A DNA stretch of 64,000 nt from Cycas panzhihuaensis. Taxonomy: Eukaryota; Cycadophyta. Below are positions 46,050 to 57,539 of this stretch, one piece after another. Position 1 is the first letter of the stretch. Each line of letters opens with the position of its first letter. A program made the translations under genes and the position numbers. The notes under the pieces were generated by a model that had not been told where the DNA came from, ran no database searches, and saw only the letters and a list, made by a program, of their open reading frames with translations. The stretch lies in NCBI GenBank assembly GCA_023213395.1, contig CM041465.1:83459741-83523740 (forward strand), given 5' to 3'.

Positions 46050-47180
46050 TCTTTTGCTTGATGATGTACTCTATAAACATTCTTTTGATGGAATCTTATT
46101 AAGATGCCTCTCTTCTGATAAAACACTAGTTGCCTTAACAAAGTCCCATGAAGGTACGTGTAGAAGACATTTTGGTGGTCGATAATGTATTCTTTATATG
46201 GGCTATTATTAGCCCATCCTATTCAAAGATGCTCATTCCTATGTACAAAGATGTCAGAAATATCAATCTCATGTAACTTTGATACACAAGCCTATGCAAG
46301 AAATAAAGTTGATAGCTTTACCTTACCCTTTCTCCCAATGGGGTTTCAATCTCATTGGTCAAATCTTTTCAACATCATCTAATGGGTATAAGTTCATAAT
46401 AACTATAATTGAATACTTCATAAAATAGAGCAAACTATCCCATTAGTTATTGTTACTAGAAAGATTGTTACAATGTTTATCTTTTAATATATCATTTATA
46501 GATTTAAGGTGCTAGATATTATTGTCACTAATAATGGGACTTCATTTTGTAATCCCCATGTCAGTGAACTAAGTAATAAATTACATATCACTCATAGATT
46601 ATCCACCCTTTACCACCCTTAGGCAAATAGCTAGGTTGAAGCTTTTAATAAAATCTTGGATAAAATTTTAGTTAAGATAATAACTACCTCTCATAGACAT
46701 TAGCATGCTCAATTATTTCCAGCATTATGGGCTTATAAAACTTCCATTAGGAATGCCACATGCATAACACCATTTTCTCTTATTTATAATGTTAAGGCCA
46801 TCCTCCCATTAGAGGTTGAGATTCCTTCTTTATGTGTCTCATTAAAGGAATTTATTAATGAAGAGTTCCAAAGAGAAGTGGATCTTAGAATTAGGAAAGC
46901 TAGATGGGACTTTTTTATAAGCTTTATAGAATAATATGGCATTTAAGGATAGAGTTTAGGCTTCCCATGATAGGTAGCTTAGACTTAAAAGGTTCAGTGT
47001 CAATGATAAGGTATTAAAGTTAAAGTATTTTCATGATAAGTAATATAAATTTTCTCCCAAATGGATGGGTCATTTTCTAGTAATTGAAGACTTGAATAAT
47101 AGGGTGTATCAAATTTTAATGATGGAAGGTCTAGAATATAAAGAGCTTGTCAATTCTTAGTATCAGAGAAAATTCTATAC
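46050..47180 (+). pseudogene. Gypsy integrase of the Tat element
   Basis: CQKYQSHVTLIHKPMQEI (46250-46300) is the zinc end. WGFNLIGQI (46340-46365) is WGMDLIGPI with Asp changed to Asn, and IVTNNGTSFCNPH (46520-46560) also has Asp changed to Asn. The Glu region NSxVEAFNKILDKIL remains. LWAYKTSIRNATCITPFSL and the C-terminal KVLKLKYFHD, FSPKWMGHFLVIEDL and LVNS lines match Tat elements. Loss of two catalytic Asp by the same G-to-A change makes it inactive. Confidence 0.88.
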
Positions 47181-48184
47181 CTAGTAGCACTCATCATCAC
47201 CTTTATAATGAGGATAAACTACAATTTTGAATCCTTGTCTTTGCCTAATGAGTTAAATCTATGGGTAATTCCTTTATTTTGGTCTTTTTTAATTTTCTTG
47301 TGAGTTTTATTTTTCTTTCATTAAAGGTCCTACTCATGATTACATAAGTTTTGTACTCTTTCTAACATCTGCATTGATTGTGAGTGTTCTCTTATGATAT
47401 TTTGATCTTATTCTCTTTTGAGTCCCATACTCAAGAGAGAATTTAGCCTCCCAACTTTATCATATTTTCATCCTTGAAAGAGAGACACTTCCGTCAGATT
47501 CAGATACTTTATCATTGGTTGAGATTATACTTTCATTTTCTAGTAATTTACATCGAGGATTCTTTCTTGGTCATATATGACCTACTATTTTCTTTTAGAA
47601 GTGAATACTTATTCTGCTACCTTCTCTTTATGTTTGGAGACACTGTGATTTTGATCTCCTTTCTTGTCCTACAATTTAATCCTTAAGGAGATTGGTCTCT
47701 TTTATTCTAAATTCTATTAAAAAGGATAAATCCTTGCTATATTGAGTAAAAGAATTTCATAATTGGATCATTATGATCCCATTCTTATAAAAAGAAAGTG
47801 AAGGTAAAAGAAAAAAAAGAAAAAAAGAGAAGAAGAAAGAAAGAAAAGAAAACTAAAAAAAAATGTAAAAGAAAGTATATTATTATCATCCTCTTGTAAT
47901 CTAGGGCAAGTCACGTAACGACTTCATCCCCACTTATCCATCTATACATTGGGTTCATTTGGATGTGTCATTTAGGATTTTTAGATCTAACTACTTAGGT
48001 CCATCGTGGCCTCAGTTATGATCGAACCCTACTTGACACCTTTGCTAATATTGATCATGATCATCTCAATTATGATTCTTCCTTTTGTTCACCATAATTA
48101 TAATTGATTTCATTCACTACCATATCTTTATTAATTGATTCCTACACTCTCCTTTATTGATCATACTATCTCCAAATTTTAGGC
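47181..48184 (+). other. Spacer between integrase and second RNase H
   Basis: No domain recognised. Contains a purine-rich block (47795-47875, mostly a and g) and scattered short frames. The purine block resembles an internal polypurine tract, but this is unproven. Confidence 0.4.
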
Positions 48185-48560
48185 TTATTTTTTCCATGGC
48201 ATTGAGTATATTCATTGATGGAGGTAGTAGAGGTAACCTAGGACTGTTTGCTTCTACTTGGGTGATTTATGACCAATTATGAAGTCCTCTTCTCTCTATA
48301 GGATCTTTCATACCTATAGTAACTAATAATGAAGCTGAGTATTTTTCTATTATAGGAACTTTATATGATATTTCTCACTTTTGCCTTAGACCCATTATTA
48401 TATATTCTAACTCTTAGGTTATAGTCTATCAGCTAGTTAGGATGTATTAGGTGCATTCACCATGACTCCTTTTCTTTCATCATTATTATCGCTATTTTTC
48501 TCAGTTACCATCTAGTATATTCCTCATTCTTTTAATGTCAAAGCTATTGCCTTTATTTCC
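48185..48560 (+). pseudogene. Archaeal-type RNase H (aRNH) of the Tat element
   Basis: A single frame reads FIDGGSRGNLGLFASTWVIYD from 48211, then IVTNNEAEYFSIIGTLYD from about 48316, then IIIYSNS, stop, VIVYQLV from about 48394. These are the D-G-x-S-R-G-N-P-G, TNNEAEY and iYsDSqlv-Q motifs of RNase HI of archaeal type, distinct from the gypsy RNase H at 45301-45900. The first Asp (48217-48219) and Glu (48337-48339) are present; the third Asp is Asn at 48409-48411. A second RNase H of this type is known in plant Tat elements. Here it lies 1 kb after integrase. In-frame stops make it a pseudogene. Confidence 0.85.
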
Positions 48561-49480
48561 TCTATTTTGGATGCTCACTTTCATTGACTTTTACCTTTTA
48601 GCTAGGGGCACCCTACTCCGGAATAAGTATAAACTACCATTCTGTAAAGAGTATAAACTATTAGTTTAGGAAGATAAAGATTTAAGTAGTCTGAAGATTA
48701 AGATGATAGGTGGAAGAATGAAATGAAGTATTTGAAAGGGATAGATCCACATGAGAATCTTGGACCATGGAGGATCTTGGTAAGGAGTAGGATCCTTAAA
48801 ACTTCTTGTCCCTAGAAGGAGCCAATGAGGAATCTAGTATACTTAGATGACTAGTCATTTATTAAGTGAGATTAACGTTTCATTTGGTAAATAACCTATT
48901 TTCTTCATGATATATTATATAAATGTGGATTTTATCCTATGTTTATATAATCTTTCAGGAATATGATGTGAGTTATGTGAGTTGAGATATTTAAATTATT
49001 CCATCTTCTTTTTTTATAAACTTATTATTATTTGTTTTAGATGGTTTTACATTTATAGAAATGGAATAAGTAAACCTTTCACTTCTTTTTATCTTTTATT
49101 TATTTTCTATTTTCACTCCTTCTTATGATCTTTTTCTTTTTAAAACCAACTCACTCTAGAATGAGTATAAGCTACCATATACATACTACGATAAAAATCC
49201 CAAAAAATATATATAATTGTAAAAGAAAAAAAAAAAAAGAAAATGGTAAAATTACTATATGTTTCTTTGGACTATCATGTTAATGAATGTATTTTATTCT
49301 TAATCTATAAAAAGTGAAATAAGGGGGAAAAAGGTTTAGAGTCAATCATTCATACACAAATTTTTAAGAGAAAATGATCAATATATACATATATAATAAA
49401 AGATATAGTACATTTATCACTTATATAACTCATAGTACATAACTAAGGCTCATAAAATACCTCTCATCTCCCTCCTATCT
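48561..49480 (+). other. Non-coding 3' region of the Tat element
   Basis: AT-rich, no coding frame on the plus strand; A-rich runs near 49220. It separates the aRNH from the antisense region. Confidence 0.4.
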
Positions 49481-51230
49481 CCCTATACAATATAAAATGC
49501 ATTCATCTCTGTGATCCCTGATGAGATCTCTCTGGAGTTCCTACCTCTGCTCTCTCCCCTCTACCTTAAGTCTACCCATATGTAGACTCTCTATGAGGTA
49601 GAAGATGTCATCCCTGCTATATTGTAGTACTTCCTGATGGAGTAACATGTGCTCCTACCTGAGCAAATGTCATTCTATATAGATGATGTCTCTCATCTTT
49701 GGCCACTTTAAGCTTCAACTCTCACACTCTCAGCTTTACTCTTGTATCTATGCATAGGTCTTGAGCTGAAAATACATGGATAAAGTGGCCAATCTATCAT
49801 CCCAATAGGGTACAATCCATTATGTTCCATGCTAGCATCTCCTCTGATGTAGGAATATAATGAAATATTAGCTCTAGCATTCTTCTCACCTCCCCTAGAG
49901 TCACAACCTCATCATCTATCCAATGAAAATATATAACTCATGATTAATCTACTAGAATGAAAAATCATAAGTGAAAAGAAAATATAACTTCATATGAGAG
50001 AAATTAATTAAATGTTATACCTGATGGCTTGCCTCCTCTTGTCGGCTCTGCTTTTATCACCTCCTTGACTGGTGGCACTCCCTCCCCCTGTGGCTTATGG
50101 GGAGCCTCCTAGGTAGGCTTTCCCTCTCTTGCCCTACTCCCTCCTCCTCTATCCTATTCATCTATTGAGCCTAGCTCCATGCTCTGTATGGAGCCACCTC
50201 TACATCCACTTAGTGCTCCACCTACTCTCTCAAGCACCTATTGACTGCCTCCTCCTCCTCTGCTAGTTGAGACACCTCTCCTTCCTCCTTGTCCTATCTC
50301 GCCACTACCTATACCATCTCTCCTACCTCAACCTCCTCAATCATGCCCTCTACCTCTCCCTTAACTAAGGATAGGAGTCTCACTTACCCCTCTCTCTACA
50401 ACATCCATCTCATTGTTACTCCATGATGGAAGCTCTGCATAAGTATCCTCTACGAGTTGTTTCTTCATCATCCTATTGAGGAGAGGACTATGTGTACTCC
50501 TAATTACGATGGCTAGCCTATTATAGATCTTAGTTGTCATATACCACCTATTCATCTCCAGATCTATAATAGTCAACTCCCTTAGTACTCTTCTTGGTCT
50601 CATTAATCAAACGTGGTTATATAACCAACATATCAAGATGGAACTATAATAAAATCCTCCTCTCCCTAGCCTCTTGATCCTTGATAACTGGTGGCATATG
50701 CTATTTACTATGTACTACCCCAATTTATCTAGATCCTCTACTCACATCTCCTTACTACACTTATCCATTGAGCTAGGACCCCCATAAAATTCTAGGTCCT
50801 AATTATCTTGTATATGATGATCAAAGTAATGATCCTTTGTATGACATAAAGGTCCCCTACTATTCATATCACCCTACTAACATATCATATAGGCTAATCT
50901 AATCTGTAAAGCCTATCAAGTATTGATTGCACACCATCTAAGACTCCTCATCTATCATCCTATTGACTCTCACTTATTCACCATGCCAACAGACTCTTAG
51001 GATCCTCCTTACATCTCTCATAGTGGTCTCTGTCTCCCTAATGGCTAATACTCTGAATGTATTACACCCTGGGATCCAAAAACTAATGAGGTCATGCAAT
51101 ATCTCATGCTCCATCACCAACTGGATTGATCCACTCATTTGCGAGAGTTTGTAGGCCCTCAAAGTGGCCCATCCTACCTCATCTAACTTGATAATTAGCT
51201 CCTCGATGGCCATTCCTTCATTCTTTCATG
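49481..51230 (-). pseudogene. Antisense region resembling a plant mobile domain (PMD) protein
   Basis: On the strand opposite to pol, the frame from 51213 reads MAIEELIIKLDEVGWATLRA and HDLISFWIPGCNTFRVLAIRE, with ETETTMRDVRRIL. This follows the PMD pattern W-x2-E-T-x-T-F-x-x-x-x-G-E-x-T-x-T-L-x-D-V. A second open piece (50603-50361) and a charged, coiled-coil-like C-terminal part (KVAKDERHHLYRM near 49700) continue on the same strand with intervening stops. PMDs occur in host genes such as MAIN/MAIL1 and in plant transposons. Identity rests on a short motif, so confidence is moderate. Confidence 0.45.
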
Positions 51231-52028
51231 TCTCCACTCTATCCAGAGTCTATATCATGACATAAAAAGCATATTAATACCTTCATTTCATTTGCAAAAT
51301 TTTAATTTTTAAGTTTTCTTTAAGAAAAATTAAAAGGTGTGATCATGTAACTAAAAATATAATTTCATAGTCAAAAACATGATTTCACCATAAAAAATAC
51401 GATTTCCTCCAACCACCCTAAATTCCAAAGCCATATTTTTGATCTTGTTATCACGTTTTTCACTAGTTTACCAATTTTTAGTATAGTACCCATATTTTTC
51501 TTACTATATTATCATGTTTTTGAATAGCGAATTTAAAAAATAATAAAATAATAAATCCAACTTACTGGATACCTAGCTCCCTATACCATGCTACTGATAA
51601 TGCCCTCTTAGAGCTAGTCCTCCATCAAAATGAGCTCCTGATTACCCTAGAATTGAGAGAAAGAGCCTTTGATTAGCTCATTTCTCCATTTCTCTATCAT
51701 GAAAATGAAATCCATTTCTTATTATTTTCTTAATAAAGGAGAGGGACTTTTCTCTTTTTTCTAAGGTAGGTTTTTCTCTAGTATCCATGAAGCCTATCAA
51801 AGTGAATTGTTACTTCCTTTCAATTGTCATTACTATGTAAAGCCATGTTAGATACTAAAAGTCAATCTTCTTCACTTTGATAAGTTGAATTATTTGTCTT
51901 GAGATATTTTACTTCCTTATGGAGTTTATTTTCTTTTGGAGACATGATCCATCATTCTATATTCACTTTTTTTTTCATATGGATCTTCGTGTTAGTCTCC
52001 AAAATATCACTTCAAATTTCTTTAGTTG
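51231..52028 (+). other. Non-coding 3' region with repeated poly-T/A words
   Basis: 51340-51540 repeats words such as aacatgattt, atacgatttc and tcacgttttt. 51560-52000 is ordinary AT-rich sequence. No coding frame. Confidence 0.45.
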
Positions 52029-52460
52029 TTAACGAGCCTAAATTATGACAACACAATGCTCTAAATTTTTTTCATCTGTTAACGAGCTTAAACTATGACA
52101 ACATACTACTTTGAATCTCCTTTTGCCTATTAATGAGCTTAAACTATGATAGGGGTATACTTTGAACTCCTTCATATCTATTAATGAGCCTAAACTATGA
52201 TAGAACATAGCTCTGAGTCCCTTCTACCTATTAAAGAGCTTAAACTATGATAGGGTACTCTCTAAAATTAGATAATCAATGAGGCTAAACTATGATAATC
52301 AACCTATGAAGGTCTTCACCCTATTAATGAGGCTAAACTATGACAGATTGCTCTAAAAATTCAGCTATTAATGAGCTTGAAAACTATGATAGTCTATCTT
52401 TTTTGCTTCAACAAAAAGATTTCCCTTTGATACATGGTTAAAGAGAGATAAACTATGACT
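52029..52460 (+). repeat. About 50-bp tandem array, nine copies, in the Tat 3' region
   Basis: The core ttaatgagcctaaactatga recurs at about 52029, 52079, 52130, 52181, 52231, 52274, 52324, 52368 and 52440, with periods of roughly 44-51 bp. Cores are well conserved and the parts between vary in length and sequence. Tandem arrays in the 3' region are known in Tat/Ogre elements. Confidence 0.88.
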
Positions 52461-52472
52461 AGTTGTATGTTA

Positions 52473-52571
52473 AAGTCCTATCTAGTTTGTGGGCATTTGG
52501 CAATGAAGTCCCATCTAGTTTATGGGTATTTGGTAGTGAAGTCCCATCTAATTTGTGGGCATTAGGTAGTC
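52473..52571 (+). repeat. 33-bp tandem repeat, three copies
   Basis: aagtcccatctagtttgtgg-type units begin at 52473, 52506 and 52539, exactly 33 bp apart, and carry gcatttggtagt ends. It is a second, unrelated array just downstream of the 50-bp array. Confidence 0.92.
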
Positions 52572-52859
52572 TTTCATTGGTGTTGAGTACCCATTCCTTT
52601 TGGGTAAGAGATGTAGATAAGAAGCTTTTAGCAATAAAAACCCAGTCCTTTGGGTACATTTATTAGAAAGAGTCCTTTGGTTTTGTTATCATAGGAAGTT
52701 TGTTTCAATTTGGATTATAGATCCTCTTCACCTCATCATTCACATATCTCATTTAGATTTCCTTCATGTTTAATGAAAGGACTTTCACCTTTATCTTTAC
52801 CACCTCTCACCATCCTACTTTCTTCCCAGAGTAAGAGCTTCAAGTGTTAAGGGGGTAAA
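52572..52859 (+). promoter_or_regulatory. End of the Tat internal region with polypurine tract
   Basis: Short tcctttgggta repeats are followed at 52848-52855 by taaggggg, the likely plus-strand primer, just before the 3' LTR at 52860. Confidence 0.7.
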
Positions 52860-54654
52860 TATTTGACCAAAACTTAGCCTCCTATTTGTCTTTATAGCTT
52901 TTAGCATATTTTTTGTATGGTTTCACAAGGAAAATAAATGATGGACTTAGTTTTATGATGAGTTGGGCCATGTTTTGGTGAATTAATGCATTCATTTGCT
53001 TAATGATGCATGATGAATGATGATGTGTTATATATTTATACTATCGCTTACCAATGAATGATACTTATAACATTATTTTTTTTATATAATCACTTTAATT
53101 CAACTTTTCCCTTAAAACTTCTTACTTTCATATTTTTTTATCTTGATTTCACCTATGCTTTATCATTTTTGATCATTTTTAGACTTATTATTTTCATCAT
53201 GTTTTGATCCTCTTTCCTCATTAATAAAGTCATTTGTGTTTAAATTCATGACTAAAAATTAATTTTTGACTTTTGATGGGCTAGTATTCATCTCTCTATT
53301 TATCACATTTTTAGTGTTGCCAAAAATATGATTGGTCATATTTTTAGAGTAAAGTCTCATTTTTTGTAGATCCAAAAATGTGACCGGTCATGTTTTTGAT
53401 TGTTATACATGTAAAACATAGATAGTGCACCATATTTTTATATGCCACTAACTAGATTTGATGAAATCTTATCTTTTGAACACCCATAAGTGATTAGTAG
53501 TATATGGTTGTCTATAATAGAGATTTAGAGAGTCAAGAGATCAAGTTTTAGTCGTTTTCTTAGAGATCTTTAGAGACTTTTTGAAGATTGCTACTACTGT
53601 AACTTGGAGATTTATTTTTACTAATGCTTATAGGTGAAATCAAGAGGAAACTTTGATGTTGTGGCTTGATATTTTGTTGACATTTAAATTTTAATGATTT
53701 ACTCTTCAAGTTTCATGACTTTTCTTATCATTTTTAACCTCAAAACTCCTCTTTACTGATAAGATCTTTCCTATTTAATTTATTGTCATTTCTCTACTTG
53801 TTGGAGATTGTTCTTACTCAAAGTTTGCTCTTTCTTTTTGTTGGTTTTTATGGTAATATTGTACTCATTTTTGGCTTGGAATCTTGGATGAAAAGTCAAC
53901 CCTTTATGGGGTTAAAAAGAGATAGACTAAGGTGAAGCATGGTCATCTCTTCATTGTCTAAATAACTATCTTCCTATTCTTCCATAGTAGTCTAAATTCC
54001 AAGTGGTTTTCCATCCTTTTTGGCTTGTATTTGGCTATGGTTTAGCCTTTAGTACTTGTTGTATTTCTTCCTTTACCCACTTTAAAGGAATGTTTGGAGA
54101 AATTTGATCAAATTAAAGAAAAAGAGCTATTCTGAGGTAGAATTTTAGAATAGGAAAGAAGTCTTAGTTTTGATCCTTATATGATTTCACTCTTTGATTT
54201 ATTTTCTTCCTTTAAAAGGAAAAATTTAAGTTGGTGAATGATATACATCCCTAATTTTTTAGACCATTAGATGTTTAAGGATCCCTTTGGAGCCATTTCA
54301 CTCCATTTGTGATAGAATCTCTAAGTTGTTTGGCTTGGTTCTTGTATAAGGATTGTGATTGAAGTATGATCATTTGCATGTAATATTAATGGTCTGAAAA
54401 TTCATTCAAAACAATAGTAGAAGGTCTTCAAAATTTCTTTTTTGATTGTAGAATCTTCATCCAAAAAAAAAAAAAACTGTATTTGAGATAAAGAGCTTCT
54501 CATTGGTATTACATATTATTAAATCTTTTGAAACCTTGCATAAGCAATTGCATGTTATGTTGCATGTCATAGTAGTATTTTTCTTTCCTTAGTAAAGTGT
54601 ATATTGTATCTCAAGGAGATAGTCTTATATTCATTTTAGTGTACTTCATCATTC

Positions 54655-54719
<65 letters not shown>

Positions 54720-54740
54720 CATATATATATTTATATATAC

Positions 54741-54829
<89 letters not shown>

Positions 54830-54851
54830 TCTATATATATATATATATATA
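52860..54851 (+). repeat. 3' LTR of the Tat element, first part
   Basis: It begins tatttgaccaaaact (TG start lost) and aligns with 39656 to about 41455. It ends in a (TA)n microsatellite absent from the 5' LTR and is split by the chromovirus-type element. The tgaccggtca core is at 53381-53390. Confidence 0.9.
54652..54851. repeat. (TA)n / (GTAT)n microsatellite
   Basis: About 200 bp of at/ta repeats with interspersed atac and a run of gtat units near 54802-54828. The other side of the inserted element (61868-61910) continues as (TA)n(TG)n. Long reading frames here are artefacts of the repeat. Confidence 0.95.
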
Positions 54852-55996
54852 TGATCTGAATCTTGAATGGGAAAGTGAAGACTTTAACCAATTAAAATAA
54901 AATCCAGAACAATTTATATTATTATTACATAGAATTAGAAATATTTAAAATTTTCTTACAAAACTCCATTTGTTTGTGCTCTATTAAGCATGCAAGGGAC
55001 TACTACAGCATTTTGGGAGAGAGAAATTGAGTGTTGGATGCTCCTTGTGCTACTACTCATCCTCTGGAACCTCCATCTCGAAGTCTATAAAAACGTTTTT
55101 GGTCATTTATTACCAAAAAACCTCGTTTTGGTGAAGAAGAACTGGCTAACATCTCTTTCTTGGACTTCTGCAACTGTTGTCTTCTCCACTCGGCTATAAC
55201 TACGATCTTCTAGGCTCCTTCAAGATCCCTGCAACAGGTTTATTCCACAGCGTTTTCTGTCTTTTTTCTCCCAACATAGATTTTAGTCTTATAGAGCCGT
55301 TCACTTTCCAGAAAAATGATTTTTCTCAAAGCTTTTCTCGAATCTTGCTCCATGCTGCATTTAGGGCTGCAGCATCCTCTTGTTCCTATCAAAAATCTCT
55401 GTCGAGATCCCCTGAATTCCTCCCCAGAATTTCGCTTAAAAGGGTTTTCATTTGGGGCTGTTTTTCCATTTTTTCATTTCCTAACGGGTTTCAAAACGGC
55501 TTGTTAAATCTTAGAAAAATTCTTTTATTTTGGAGTTTTTCCTCTTTAAATGTATAGAGGACATGTATGCATACCCTCTCCTCAAATTTTATGCCAAACA
55601 GTTTCCATTTGTGTCGCCAAAACTATTTCTGTTTTTCTTATTTTTTCATTTTTTGACTTTTACGTAGTAGTCTCTGCAGTTGCGTAGTAGTCTCTGTAGT
55701 CACACGTAGCAGTCTTTGCACCTTACGTAACAGTCTCTGTAGTTCTATAATAGCTCTATAGCAGCCTGTAGTAGCTCCGTAGTAGCCTGTAGTAGCTTCG
55801 TAGCACCTTGGTAGCAGTTATAACACCTTAGTAGCACTTGTAGAAATATATTTTTTACATTTTTTAAGCCTTTTAAAGGCATGTTTCTACTAAATGAAGA
55901 CCATTAAGCCTTTTTTAAGGAAAATTTCTACTACATAAAGACTATTTATGTGAAAAACAAAGTATTTAGAGTATTTTAAAGATCCAAAATAGATCA
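54852..55996 (-). repeat. 3' LTR of the chromovirus-type element
   Basis: 1145 bp. Near 55665-55845 it holds a run of short cgtagtagtctctgcagt/gtagtagc-type repeats, also present in the other LTR. Confidence 0.93.
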
Positions 55997-56029
55997 GAAC
56001 TCCCCTTTTTTAGGAGTTCATGGCCTCAT
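55997..56029 (-). promoter_or_regulatory. Polypurine tract with hairpin
   Basis: Minus-strand aaaaaaggggagttc next to the LTR. It sits within gaactcc...ggagttc, a perfect 7-bp stem, so the tract could fold. Confidence 0.75.
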
Positions 56030-56421
56030 GAACTTTATAGTTGTAGATGAGGGAATTTGATTTTCCCTATCTCCTTATTGTACCATTTTATTTTGCTAGG
56101 TACTTATCCTTTCTCTACAATTCTGAAGGACTCGATTATGCCTCTTCGAGTCTTGGTCTGCTTCCTTTGAAGAATGCAATCATTTTGCATTAGTTCCTCT
56201 TTCTCTATCCGTAACTCCTTTGGGTTTGATAAGAGTGAAACTCCGTCTTCATCTTCATCCAATATGGATGGCACGAATATCTTCAGATTTTTAACATTCA
56301 CTATGGAATACATCTTCATGAATTCTAGAAGTTCAAGCTGGAAAGCATTTTCCCCAATTTTCTTCAAGATTATAAAAAGACCATATCGTAAAGGCTTTAA
56401 TTTTTTGCCTTCACCTTGCAA
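56030..56421 (-). pseudogene. Integrase C-terminus and chromodomain-like tail
   Basis: The frame from 56421 reads LKPLRYGLFIILKKIGENAF and VNVKNLKIFVPSILDEDED, the usual end of chromovirus integrase. QRKQTKTRRGIIESFRIVEK then echoes the ILxxRxxxTRRGxxxxFLVKWKG chromodomain pattern, with the aromatic positions decayed. Chromodomains direct integration to marked chromatin. The stop after RIVEKG and the loss of the W-K-G core argue that it is not functional. Confidence 0.7.
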
Positions 56422-57539
56422 TCATTTCTTACTGAGATGCAACCAAACTCTATCTCCTTCCTTAAAGGAATGGCTAGTTCTATGTGTATCATGCCACTGC
56501 CTGTATCTCTGTTGAGATTTTTGAAGCTGCTCTTCAACCTGTTGATGGATTTTTCTGATTCTTTCCAAGAATCTTTATGCCTTTTCATCTACTTCTTCCT
56601 CCTTTCCATTTCCTATAGAAAATTGAGTAGAGAATTCTAAATCGAAAGGACTTGCAAGCAAAAATCCCAAACATACCTCAAATGGTGATTTCTGGGTTGA
56701 GCTATGGATAGCTCTATTGAATGTAAATTACAAGTATGGGAGACTTTCATCCCAAGTCTTAGGATGCTTGGCATTGTATCCTCGTAATTTGCATCAATGT
56801 TACATTGATAACTTCAGTATGGCCATCTATTTGAGGATGAAAAGCTGTGCTCATCTTTAGCTTCGTGTCCATCATTCCCCAAAGTGTTTTCCAAAATTGA
56901 CTTATAAATCTATTGCCTCGATCAGAAATGATTGAGTTGGGAAGTCCAAAATACTTCCAAACATGTTAGAAAAATAATCTAGCTATGTCTTCTCCTGTAT
57001 GTGTCTTCCTACAGGGAATCGACATCACCATTTTACTGAATCGATCAACAACTACAAACAAATAATCCATACCATTTTTGGTTTGTGGTAGTCCTCCCAA
57101 GAAATCCATGGAGATACTTTCCCATGGTCGTAATGGAATAGGAAGTGGAATGTACAATCTAAACTTCCTATTGGTTAGCTTTGATGTGCTATATAATGTA
57201 CACCTTCGTACTACTGTAGTCACATCTTATTGCATATTTGGCCAATACATATATCGCTGCAAGTTTAGCAACGTCTTTCCCACTCCAAAGTATCCTGCAA
57301 CTCGAGAGGTGTGAGCTTCTCTTATCCACTTTATTTGGTCTGCATGCTTTGGAATGTAAAGCTTGTCTTGCTTGCAAAGAAGTCCATCTTTTAGCTGGAA
57401 ATCAGCAACTACTTTTCCTTGTCAGAGTCGCTCAAAGATAGGCTTGAATACCTCATCTTTCAAATATAAATCAACATATTCATCATGGCAGAAAGGTTGA
57501 AATTGTATAGCTACCAATAAACTGGAATTACCTTACTGT
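56422..57539 (-). pseudogene. Gypsy integrase
   Basis: The frame reads WIREAHTSRVAGYFGVGKT (57280-57340) and RRCTLYSTSKLTNRK, the zinc end with one Cys changed to Tyr. WESISMDFLGGLPQTKNGMD and VVVDRFSKM (57030-57130) carry the first Asp. SIISDRGNRFISQFWKTLWG (56890-56945) has the second. STAFHPQIDGHTEVIN (56830-56870) has the Glu. A stop after DIARLFF and frameshifts downstream break it. All three catalytic residues remain. Confidence 0.9.

Noticed and set aside
47795-47880. Purine block as the polypurine tract of a separate element
   Set aside because: No LTR start follows and the aRNH of the same element lies further downstream; at most an internal tract.
52029-52571. CRISPR-like array
   Set aside because: The segments between conserved cores are related to each other and vary in length; units are plain tandem copies in a retrotransposon of a plant genome.
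54597-54891. Tyr/Ile-repeat open frames on both strands
   Set aside because: They are translations of the (TA)n microsatellite.
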